Positions 1 to 5,690 of a DNA stretch of 22,898 nucleotides are shown here, in pieces. The first letter of the stretch is position 1. Each line of letters starts with the position of its first letter. Origin of the DNA: an uncultured Lachnospiraceae bacterium (GTDB lineage Bacteria > Bacillota > Clostridia > Lachnospirales > Lachnospiraceae); NCBI GenBank assembly GCA_934371505.1, contig CAKRNW010000023.1, forward strand, positions 1 to 22,898. The letters are read 5' to 3'. The notes beneath the pieces were generated by a model that did no database searches, was not told where the DNA came from, and was given only the letters and a program-made list of their open reading frames with translations. The position numbers and the translations under genes are program-made.

Positions 1-201
1 TTCCCGCTATACTGCCCAAAGTGCCGACAGGAAACTTTGATTGATGCAAAGGGCCTTACACGGATTTGCAGGAGCTTGACGCGGCTGTTCTCCGTGCTTT
101 CATTGACAGAATCGAAGTTTCCCATGTTGACAAGAAATCCAGAACGCGGGAAATCACCGTCGTCTATAACTTCATCGGTGCATTTGACTTCACACGGGTA
201 A
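1..201 (+). pseudogene. Cysteine-rich KTR protein gene, 3' end broken by a fusion
   Basis: The frame is open from the first base of the window. Its first residues, FPLYCPKCRQETLID, match the C-terminal zinc-ribbon-like half of the small cysteine-rich KTR proteins found on conjugative elements, for example beside tetracycline-resistance genes in Tn916-like elements. Family members normally continue with a short Val/Ile-Lys-Glu-Pro tail. Here the match stops after about residue 19 (base 57). The frame then runs through recombinase DNA in the wrong frame to a stop at 199-201, adding roughly 47 unrelated residues. The 5' part lies outside the window, so whether the rest is intact is unknown. The protein's function is not established. 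Confidence 0.6.
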
Positions 202-248
202 GCGAAAATGCCCGTAACACAAGTAAAAAAGAGCAAAGAACGGCATAG
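57..248 (+). pseudogene. C-terminal remnant of a large serine recombinase (DUF4368-type end)
   Basis: From about base 57 the third frame reads YTDLQELDAAVLRAFIDRIE, followed by a VYNFIGAFDF segment. This is the characteristic C-terminal end of TnpX/TndX-like large serine recombinases that move Tn4451-, Tn5397- and Tn1549-like elements. Only about 63 residues remain of a protein of roughly 500-550. The catalytic serine domain and most of the zinc and coiled-coil region are missing. An in-frame stop at 42-44 and the abrupt change to KTR-gene sequence place a deletion junction near 50-57. A TTG at 66 could act as a start, but there is no reason to expect a functional product. Such recombinase genes often sit at the very end of their element, so the element boundary may lie just downstream. 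Confidence 0.75.
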
Positions 249-290
249 CCGTTAAGCTATACCGTTCCTTGCTTCAATGTTTTCCTAAGA

Positions 291-317
291 CTCCGGCAAT
301 CCGCCGGAGCCTTTTTC
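291..317 (+). terminator. Rho-independent terminator after the recombinase remnant
   Basis: CTCCGGC at 291-297 and GCCGGAG at 303-309 form a perfect 7-bp GC-rich stem with loop aatcc, followed by CCTTTTTCTTTC. A second imperfect stem lies just upstream (ACGGCATAGC at 240-249 with GCTATACCGT at 256-265, one mismatch). The T-tract direction fits plus-strand transcription from the mobile-element remnant. It also insulates the minus-strand flavodoxin end at 356. Confidence 0.75.
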
Positions 318-355
318 TTTCTCTTTTCTACTTCCCTTTTTACAAAGGATACTAA

Positions 356-778
356 CTATACCAGTGCCTTGCCTGCAGCCTTGCACTGTGCAATCACATC
401 CTCATCTGGGGTTTCGTGTGCTATGACACAGGGGTATGCGAACACAGCGCCATCTGCCTTGCACTCGCTCTCCCAGGTACGCATCCACTCGCCGTCTCCC
501 CAGCCGTAAGAGCCAAAGAGGACAATTTTTTTGCCGGAAAGTTTGCTCTCACAGTCCCGAAACATCGGCTCGAACTCACTCTCCTCCAGCACCTCTGCTC
601 CCATGGCAGGACAGCCGAAGGCGATGGCATCAAACTCATCCATTTTAGAAGAATCAAACTCTCCTACGAAAAATACGGTTGCCTCTCCGCCTGCCGCCTG
701 GATGCCTTCCATCACTGCGGTTGCCATCTGTGCGGTATTTCCGCCGCCACTCCAATATACTACTGCTACTTTACTCAT
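356..778 (-). CDS. Short-chain flavodoxin
   Basis: A 140-residue FMN-binding electron carrier that can replace ferredoxin when iron is scarce. The start MSKVAVVYWSGGGNTAQMA holds the first beta strand and the phosphate-binding loop (SGGGNT, in place of the common S/T-x-T-G-N-T). FGSYGWGDGEW is the second FMN loop. The length matches clostridial short flavodoxins. I chose the ATG at 776-778 because AAAGG lies upstream and the flavodoxin fold starts there; an in-frame ATG at 853 would add 25 unrelated residues. It is the last gene of an operon with DUF3793, 109 bases downstream of it, and is probably controlled by the operator-bearing promoter at 1589-1641. The cytosolic flavodoxin role is secure; the electron partner is unknown. 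Confidence 0.92.
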   Translation of the reverse strand: MSKVAVVYWSGGGNTAQMATAVMEGIQAAGGEATVFFVGEFDSSKMDEFDAIAFGCPAMGAEVLEESEFEPMFRDCESKLSGKKIVLFGSYGWGDGEWMRTWESECKADGAVFAYPCVIAHETPDEDVIAQCKAAGKALV

Positions 779-840
779 ATTAACCAGCCTTTCTGTGAAG
801 GGTCTATTTCGCCCATCACTGTTTTCTTTTTCATATCCAT
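775..840 (-). CDS. Possible 21-residue leader peptide coupled to flavodoxin
   Basis: In the 109-base gap between DUF3793 and flavodoxin, a small frame reads MDMKKKTVMGEIDPSQKGWLI. A GGAG lies about 9 bases upstream of its ATG. Its TGA overlaps the flavodoxin ATG in an ATGA arrangement, which would allow translational coupling. It has no signal peptide, cysteines or recognisable domain. The region could equally be plain spacer: the frame stays open upstream to 1029, which weakens the case. Confidence 0.25.
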   Translation of the reverse strand: MDMKKKTVMGEIDPSQKGWLI

Positions 841-887
841 GGATTTTCTCCATCGTTTTCCGTTTATGGTACCCCGTCCGTATTCTC

Positions 888-1448
888 CTACACCGCCACC
901 GTCAGCTGCAGCACACTGCGGCGTCCTTCCTTCCAGAGCCGTCCATAGACATCCTGACATTTGCGAAACCGGGCAAAGGTTCTGCCCGCCTCCGCTGCGT
1001 CCCCGTACACTTTCCAGTAACCGGTGCATTTGCTGTTATGTCCCTGGTTCCGGATAAATCCGATGACATCCTCCAGGGGATAGCCCAGAAAGAGTCCGAT
1101 TTCGTGAGGGAAGCTGCCGTCTGCCTGTAACCGGGTTTTCAGATGAGGGATGGCTGTTTCCACGGTCACTGCATGCCCGTAGCCACACTGCTCCAGCAGC
1201 TGCTCTGTGCCATCTCTATGTAAATCCCGTTCCAGTGCCATCCGGCGGTACACATAAATAAGCGCCCATTCCTTTGTCTGATATAAAATTTCCACTGATA
1301 CCCCTTTCGGAGCAATCTGGTCATTCCACTTTTCCACGGATTCCTGCAGTTCTTCCTCCGTATCATAAGTGTAACGGAACAGATTCGCCGTCTTTAAGGA
1401 TGCCAATGTGGGGGAACAGTTTTCAATCAGATAACGCTCGAACATCAT
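888..1448 (-). CDS. DUF3793 family protein
   Basis: A 186-residue protein matching DUF3793. The signature is the stretch FPHEIGLFLGYPLEDVIGFI, followed by a C-x-GYWKVYGD segment and a C-terminal F-x-x-x-x-KCQDVY. There is no signal peptide or membrane segment, so it is probably cytosolic. The biochemical function is unknown. From general knowledge the family commonly lies beside feoAB, flavodoxin and other iron-responsive genes in Clostridia, which fits the flavodoxin downstream and the operator upstream. AAAGGAG precedes two adjacent ATG codons (1448 and 1445); the second has the better spacing. The leader is about 155 bases long, with a hairpin and a second operator-like site. Confidence 0.85.
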   Translation of the reverse strand: MMFERYLIENCSPTLASLKTANLFRYTYDTEEELQESVEKWNDQIAPKGVSVEILYQTKEWALIYVYRRMALERDLHRDGTEQLLEQCGYGHAVTVETAIPHLKTRLQADGSFPHEIGLFLGYPLEDVIGFIRNQGHNSKCTGYWKVYGDAAEAGRTFARFRKCQDVYGRLWKEGRRSVLQLTVAV

Positions 1449-1502
1449 GACTCCTTTGCTGCATCGCTGCTATACTGCTTTCCAGCTTTGCTGTCGCTTT
1501 TT

Positions 1503-1520
1503 AATTAGTTTTGTCTAACC
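1503..1520. promoter_or_regulatory. Degenerate copy of the AGTTAG-N6-CTAACT operator
   Basis: AATTAG-TTTTGT-CTAACC differs at only a few positions from the sites at 1589 and 3094. It lies about 70 bases inside the DUF3793 leader, downstream of the predicted transcription start. It could be an auxiliary site or chance similarity. Confidence 0.4.
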
Positions 1521-1527
1521 TCTTTCT

Positions 1528-1568
1528 TTGAAAAAGGCATTTCCGGTGTAGGGAAACGCCCTTTTCAA
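1528..1568 (-). other. Long hairpin in the DUF3793/flavodoxin leader
   Basis: Paired segments are TTGAAAA (1528-1534) with TTTTCAA (1562-1568), GGC (1536-1538) with GCC (1558-1560), and TTTCC (1540-1544) with GGAAA (1552-1556). They are separated by symmetrical single mismatches around a GGTGTA loop. No U-tract follows on either strand, so it is not a simple terminator. It sits between two operator-like sites in the 5' leader. It may be a regulatory RNA structure or a dispersed palindromic repeat. Confidence 0.55.
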
Positions 1569-1588
1569 GAAATATTATGTCAGTCAGT

Positions 1589-1606
1589 AGTTAGTTGTAT
1601 CTAACT
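1589..1606. promoter_or_regulatory. Operator-like inverted repeat at the DUF3793 promoter
   Basis: AGTTAG-TTGTAT-CTAACT is a perfect 6-bp inverted repeat with a 6-base spacer. It starts 7 bases downstream of the -10 box (1613-1618) on the minus strand, so a bound protein would block initiation. It matches 17 of 18 bases of the site upstream of enolase. The GTTAG/CTAAC half-sites resemble DtxR-family boxes, but with a different spacing. Control by an iron- or manganese-dependent repressor is an inference. Confidence 0.7.
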
Positions 1607-1612
1607 GTGTTT

Positions 1613-1641
1613 ATCTTATCATGTTTGTTACTGCCCGTCAA
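1613..1641 (-). promoter_or_regulatory. Sigma-A-type promoter for DUF3793-flavodoxin
   Basis: On the minus strand TTGACG (1636-1641) and TAAGAT (1613-1618) are separated by exactly 17 bases. This gives near-consensus -35 and -10 boxes upstream of DUF3793. The operator at 1589-1606 overlaps the expected start point. Confidence 0.8.
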
Positions 1642-1654
1642 GGCTGTTTATTGA

Positions 1655-1676
1655 GAATAATTCTTGAATAATTCTT
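1655..1676. repeat. Tandem 11-bp duplication overlapping the enolase stop
   Basis: GAATAATTCTT occurs twice back to back (1655-1665 and 1666-1676). The second unit runs into the enolase TAA (1675-1677). The unit is nearly palindromic and lies 14 bases upstream of the -35 box of the DUF3793 promoter. It could be an upstream regulatory site or just a small duplication. Confidence 0.6.
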
Positions 1677-2967
1677 AAACATTAAAAGCCTTGATTCCAG
1701 GATAAAACGCAGCCTCTCCCAATTCTTCCTCGATGCGGAGGAGCTGGTTGTATTTTGCCACACGTTCAGAACGGCTGGGTGCGCCAGTCTTAATCTGACA
1801 GGTATTTAATGCCACTGCCAAATCTGCGATGGTGGTATCCTCCGTCTCCCCGGAGCGATGGGAAGAAATTGCGGTGTAGCCTGCTTTATGTGCCATCTTA
1901 ATTGCCTCCAGGGTCTCTGAGACAGATCCAATCTGGTTTAACTTGATAAGAATAGAGTTGCCACAGCCCAGGGAAATGCCCTTTGCCAGACGCTCGGTAT
2001 TGGTTACAAAGAGGTCATCGCCTACCAGCTGGACTTTGTCCCCCAGCTCTGCGGTGAGTTTCTGCCAGCCTTCCCAGTCCTCCTCGTCCAGTGCATCCTC
2101 GATGGAGATAATGGGGTATTTCTCTACCAGCTTTTTCCAGTGGGCAATCAGTTCCTCGGAGGTGTAAACGGTGCCAGCCTTGGGAAGTTTGTACTCGCCC
2201 TTCTTGCCGGTTTTCCATTCGCTGGATGCGGCGTCCATGGCGATTCGGAAATCTCTGCCAGGCTCGTAGCCTGCTTTTTTTACTGCCTCCAGAATCGTCT
2301 CGATGGCATCCTCATCGGATTTCAGTGCGGGAGCAAAACCACCCTCGTCACCTACGGAAGTTGCCAGTCCTCTCTCTTTCAAAATAGCGGCAAGGGCATG
2401 AAATACCTCTGCACACCAGCGCAGACACTCTTTGAAGGAAGGTGCGCCTACAGGCATAATCATAAACTCCTGGACGTCCAGTCCGGAAGATAACGCATGG
2501 CATCCGCCATTGATAATGTTCATCATGGGAACCGGCAGACGATTGCCGGACACACCGCCGAGAAAGCGGTACAGGGGAATATCCAGTGCGATGGATGCTG
2601 CTCTGCAGCAGGCAATGGATACTGCCAGAATAGCGTTGGCGCCTAAGTTGGATTTGTCTTTTGTTCCATCTGCGGCAATCATTGCCTTGTCGATGGCGTA
2701 AATGTCGGAGGCGTCCATTCCGACTAATGTATCATGGATGGTGGTATTGATATTCTCTACGGCTTTCTGTACACCCTTGCCCTGGTAACGGCTCTTGTCG
2801 CCGTCCCGCAGCTCCAGTGCCTCGAATTCACCGGTGGATGCACCGCTGGGTGCAGTTCCTCTCCCGATGGTGCCGTCTGCCAGATAAACCTCTGCCTCTA
2901 CGGTAGGGTTTCCTCTGGAATCCAGAATCTCACGTCCGATTACTTTCTCAATTTCCAAATAATTCAT
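1675..2967 (-). CDS. eno: Enolase (phosphopyruvate hydratase)
   Basis: A 430-residue glycolytic enzyme converting 2-phosphoglycerate to phosphoenolpyruvate; it needs Mg2+ or Mn2+. Visible motifs are SGASTGEFEALELRD near residue 40, VGDEGGFAP with the acid-base Glu near 208, IEDALDEEDW supplying a metal ligand near 290, the signature ILIKLNQIGSVSET at 339-352 with catalytic Lys, and SHRSGETED near 370. The ATG at 2965-2967 follows AAAGGAG and gives the usual enolase N-terminus (MNYLEIEKVIGREILDSRGN); the longer open frame to 3093 is leader. The loop after NGG-C-HA reads LSSGLD rather than the usual DNN-x-D. No strong terminator separates it from the upstream ATPase gene, so it may also receive readthrough. 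The operator and leader structure at 3031-3111 suggest regulated expression. Confidence 0.97.
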   Translation of the reverse strand: MNYLEIEKVIGREILDSRGNPTVEAEVYLADGTIGRGTAPSGASTGEFEALELRDGDKSRYQGKGVQKAVENINTTIHDTLVGMDASDIYAIDKAMIAADGTKDKSNLGANAILAVSIACCRAASIALDIPLYRFLGGVSGNRLPVPMMNIINGGCHALSSGLDVQEFMIMPVGAPSFKECLRWCAEVFHALAAILKERGLATSVGDEGGFAPALKSDEDAIETILEAVKKAGYEPGRDFRIAMDAASSEWKTGKKGEYKLPKAGTVYTSEELIAHWKKLVEKYPIISIEDALDEEDWEGWQKLTAELGDKVQLVGDDLFVTNTERLAKGISLGCGNSILIKLNQIGSVSETLEAIKMAHKAGYTAISSHRSGETEDTTIADLAVALNTCQIKTGAPSRSERVAKYNQLLRIEEELGEAAFYPGIKAFNV

Positions 2968-3030
2968 AAGTACTTTCTCCTTTCCTGCCAATAAGTCCCT
3001 TCCTATCTGTGATTTCACATCTAAGATATG

Positions 3031-3082
3031 GTGTAACTCCGCCGAAGGTTCATCACGCCTTCGGCAGCAATGGAGTTCACAC
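3031..3082 (-). other. Stem-loop in the enolase 5' leader
   Basis: GCCGAAGG (3041-3048) pairs perfectly with CCTTCGGC (3058-3065) around a 9-base loop. The outer arms GTGTAACTCC (3031-3040) and GGAGTTCACAC (3072-3082) extend the stem, with one bulged base and a 6-base internal loop. No U-tract follows, so termination is unlikely. It lies between the operator and the enolase ribosome binding site. Confidence 0.6.
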
Positions 3083-3093
3083 GACCTATTCAC

Positions 3094-3111
3094 AGTTAGT
3101 TGAATCTAACT
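3094..3111. promoter_or_regulatory. Operator-like inverted repeat upstream of enolase
   Basis: AGTTAG-TTGAAT-CTAACT is the same 18-bp motif as at 1589-1606 with one base changed. It lies about 130 bases upstream of the enolase ATG and 59 bases downstream of the ATPase stop. A weak minus-strand promoter, TTTAAA-N16-CATAGT, would place the -10 box against the operator edge. The start site is not certain. Confidence 0.6.
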
Positions 3112-3169
3112 ATGTTTCTTTTGCAAGAGCTTTAAATGAGAAAGTTTCTTTAATTACTTTGCTTTCAAA

Positions 3170-5251
3170 TTACTCTTCTAATAAATTCTTCATGCTGTGG
3201 AGTCCAATCAGCAATGTGGAGGTATTGTGCAGTAATGCGGAGGTGGTGGGTGCAAGGATGCCTGCCACGCCCGCCACAATCAGACCGCTGTTGATGCCGA
3301 TAATCGCACGGTAATTGCCGTGAATTCTCTTTAAGAGGGCATTGCTGAGCAGCTTTAAGGTTACCAGCTCCTGCAAATCATCCGCCTGGATGGTGATGTC
3401 CGCGATTTCACGGGCGATTTCTGCGCCGTCACTGATGGCGATTCCCACATCGGCACAGGACAATGCCAGAGAGTCGTTGATGCCGTCTCCCACCATGATG
3501 ACCTTGTGTCCTTCTGCCCGCTGTCTCTCCACGAAGCCGGCTTTATCCTCCGGCAGTACCTCGGAATCATACTGGTCAACACCCACACGGGCAGCGATGG
3601 CATGGGCAGTCCGCTCACTGTCACCGGTCATCATCACCACATTGGTGATGCCCAGTGATTTCAGTGTCTGAATCACCTGATGTGCCTCCTCCCGCAGGGG
3701 ATCTTCCATACAGATAACCGCTGCCAGTTCTCCGTTGATTGCCAGATAGAGATGGGAATATTCCCTGGGTAAATCCTCGAAACGTTCTTCCATGTGGAGA
3801 GGAATCTTGCAGTGCTCGTCCTCCATGACGAAGTGATAGCTTCCGATGACAACGCGCTTGGTTCCGATGGTGGTGGCAATACCGTGCGCCACAATGTACT
3901 CCACCCTGGAGTGCATTTCCTTATGGTGCAGTCCCTGTTCTTCTGCGGCATCCACCACGGCTCTCGCCATGGAATGGGGAAAATGTTCCTCCAGGCAGGC
4001 TGCAGTGCGCAGCAGCTCCTGCTCCGGCATGCCGTTAAAGGATACCACTTTTACCACATGGGGAAGTGCTTTGGTCAGAGTTCCTGTCTTATCAAAGACA
4101 ATGGTATCTGCCTCTGCCATCGCCTCCATGTATCTGCCGCCCTTGACAGTGATATGATGGTGATTCGCCTCACGGATGGCGGAAAGCACGGTCACCGGCA
4201 TGGCAAGCTTCAGGGCACAGGAATAATCCACCATCAGCACTGCCAGTGCCTTGGTCACATTCCGGGTAAAAAGGTAAACCAGTCCTGTTCCCAGTAAAGA
4301 ATAGGGCACCAGTCTGTCTGCCAGATGCTCTGCACGGCTTTCCACGGAGGATTTCAGTTTCTCCGAATCCTCAATCATGGTGACAATGCGCTCGTAACGG
4401 CTGCCGCCGCTGGTGGCTTTGACCATCACGGTCAGCTCGCCTTCCTCCAGCACGGTTCCGGCGTAAACGGAGGCATGCTCCGCCTTTCTGACTGCCTGGG
4501 ACTCGCCGGTAAGGGAGGACTGATTGACCATCGCCTCGCCGCCGCAGACCACGCCGTCAAAGGGAATCACATTGCCCATCCGGATACGGATTTTATCTCC
4601 GGCTTTTACCTCGGCGGTGCTGATCTGCACATCTTCACCGTCCTCTGTCACCAGCCATACTTTTGTGGTCTGTAAGGACATGCTCCGGGCCAGATCCTCC
4701 ACGGATTTCTTATGGGTCCACTCCTCTAGCAATTCTCCGATTTCCAGCAGGAACATGATGGAGCCTGCTGTGGCGAAATCACTTCGCAGTACGGATACGC
4801 CGATGGCTGTTGCATCCAGTACCGGTACTTCTATCCTGCGCTGCCACAGGGTTTTCACGCCCTTGGCAATGTATTTGACGGATTTGACGGTGGTAATCAC
4901 GCTGCGGATGGGCATGGGTAACAGCCATCGTTTTCCATAATGGATGATGATTTTGTCGATGAGCTTTTCCTTGTACTCCGCGTTAATCTCACGGCTGGAA
5001 CCGGCAACGGCTGTCTCCGGCACCTGTCCTCTGTCAAATCCAAACTTCTGCAATGCCTGCAGAACTGTGTCCCGGCCGCCATGATAGACGATGGCAGCAT
5101 CCGCAGAGCGCTCGTAAACCTTTACTTCCTGGATTCCGGGTACATTCTCCAGATACATCTGAAGGATATCTGCCTCCGCATAAGTAAGAGAATGGCGGTT
5201 TACATGGACACGCAGTCTTCCCTTTCCTTCATGCTTTATGAGAAATCTCAT
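3170..5251 (-). CDS. P1B-type heavy-metal ATPase with S-C-A metal motif (FezB-like)
   Basis: A 693-residue membrane ATPase pumping transition-metal ions. Residues 1-75 form an HMA-like domain without the CxxC metal site. The actuator motif TGES is at 248-251. The transmembrane metal-binding segment reads VDYSCALKLAMP (342-352), with S-C-A where copper and zinc pumps have CPC. The phosphorylation motif DKTGT is at 387-391. The usual HP dipeptide reads H-S (HFPHSMA, 423-429). MTGD is at 541-544 and GDGIND at 588-593. Two final membrane helices end the protein. Its ATG overlaps the stop of the DUF6110 gene (ATGA), so the two are translationally coupled. From memory, S-C-A pumps fall in the P1B-6 group that includes FezB of iron-storing ferrosomes; iron as substrate is inferred. 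Family membership is secure. Confidence 0.93.
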   Translation of the reverse strand: MRFLIKHEGKGRLRVHVNRHSLTYAEADILQMYLENVPGIQEVKVYERSADAAIVYHGGRDTVLQALQKFGFDRGQVPETAVAGSSREINAEYKEKLIDKIIIHYGKRWLLPMPIRSVITTVKSVKYIAKGVKTLWQRRIEVPVLDATAIGVSVLRSDFATAGSIMFLLEIGELLEEWTHKKSVEDLARSMSLQTTKVWLVTEDGEDVQISTAEVKAGDKIRIRMGNVIPFDGVVCGGEAMVNQSSLTGESQAVRKAEHASVYAGTVLEEGELTVMVKATSGGSRYERIVTMIEDSEKLKSSVESRAEHLADRLVPYSLLGTGLVYLFTRNVTKALAVLMVDYSCALKLAMPVTVLSAIREANHHHITVKGGRYMEAMAEADTIVFDKTGTLTKALPHVVKVVSFNGMPEQELLRTAACLEEHFPHSMARAVVDAAEEQGLHHKEMHSRVEYIVAHGIATTIGTKRVVIGSYHFVMEDEHCKIPLHMEERFEDLPREYSHLYLAINGELAAVICMEDPLREEAHQVIQTLKSLGITNVVMMTGDSERTAHAIAARVGVDQYDSEVLPEDKAGFVERQRAEGHKVIMVGDGINDSLALSCADVGIAISDGAEIAREIADITIQADDLQELVTLKLLSNALLKRIHGNYRAIIGINSGLIVAGVAGILAPTTSALLHNTSTLLIGLHSMKNLLEE

Positions 5252-5562
5252 GCCTGTCCGCCTTCTTCGTCCGTATTCTCTGCAGCTTCCTCAGCTGCCT
5301 CTGCGGGGATATCCTCGAAAGCTTCGTCAGCCTCCTCGCGGTCTTTGTTTATCTGTTTTGCATCAGCATAGATGTCCTCTGCGTTCTCCTGTGCAGTATT
5401 TACCACGTCCATGACACATTTCTTTGCACGCAGAACGGCTGCGGTACACTGTGTATAAACCTTCTTGGCATCTTTGCTGGTCAGAAGCTTAATTCCTGCT
5501 GTTCCGAACAGTACGCCCGCTGCAAATAATCCTGTGTGTTTTCCATTAAATTTCATTGACAT
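5248..5562 (-). CDS. DUF6110 small membrane-associated protein (FezA-like candidate)
   Basis: A 104-residue protein. An N-terminal hydrophobic stretch (about residues 7-27, GKHTGLFAAGVLFGTAGIKL) is rich in small residues and contains GxxxG spacings (G7-G11, G16-G20), typical of tightly packed membrane helices. A charged, probably helical middle follows, with two cysteines in CTAAVLRAKKC, then a strongly acidic Glu/Ala-rich tail. It matches DUF6110 by pattern; no enzymatic motif is visible. AAGGAGG lies 9 bases upstream of the ATG at 5562. It overlaps the ATPase start by 4 bases, so the two proteins very likely work together. The small hydrophobic partner of ferrosome ATPases (FezA) has the same kind of architecture, which is the basis for the candidate role. 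A role as a simple ATPase accessory is also possible. Confidence 0.8.
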   Translation of the reverse strand: MSMKFNGKHTGLFAAGVLFGTAGIKLLTSKDAKKVYTQCTAAVLRAKKCVMDVVNTAQENAEDIYADAKQINKDREEADEAFEDIPAEAAEEAAENTDEEGGQA

Positions 5563-5601
5563 GATTGAATCCTCCTTGTTTCTTTTGTTTTTTATTTTCT
5601 G

Positions 5602-5610
5602 ATTGTAGCA
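5602..5610 (-). promoter_or_regulatory. Extended -10 promoter for the DUF6110-ATPase pair
   Basis: On the minus strand TGC precedes TACAAT (5602-5607), an extended -10 box 40 bases from the DUF6110 ATG. No good -35 is present; the spot where it would lie falls inside the terminator hairpin of the upstream gene. No AGTTAG-type operator is visible here. Confidence 0.5.
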
Positions 5611-5613
5611 CGC

Positions 5614-5638
5614 AAAAAAAGGACCTTACAGTCCTTTT
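5614..5638 (-). terminator. Terminator after the CobW-like GTPase gene
   Basis: On the minus strand AAAAGGAC and GTCCTTTT form an 8-bp stem around a 6-base loop (stem arms at 5617-5624 and 5631-5638). A run of seven T residues begins in the stem. It lies about 50 bases after the stop of the gene at 5691. Confidence 0.8.
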
Positions 5639-5690
5639 CACGTTAATGAGAAATTTTCTCATTTTGCATTTCGGATTTGCTTATTGTTTC

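Noticed and set aside
416..1130. Long plus-strand open frames (up to 213 codons) across the flavodoxin/DUF3793 region
   Set aside because: They lie opposite two well-supported minus-strand genes, have no ribosome binding site and give low-complexity Ser/Pro/His-rich translations.
2968..3093. N-terminal extension of enolase to 3093
   Set aside because: Enolases start at the equivalent of MNYLEIEKV; a strong AAAGGAG precedes that ATG and the extension covers the leader stem-loop.
3794..4297. 167-codon plus-strand frame inside the ATPase gene
   Set aside because: Antisense shadow of conserved ATPase sequence (phosphorylation and HP region); no start signals.
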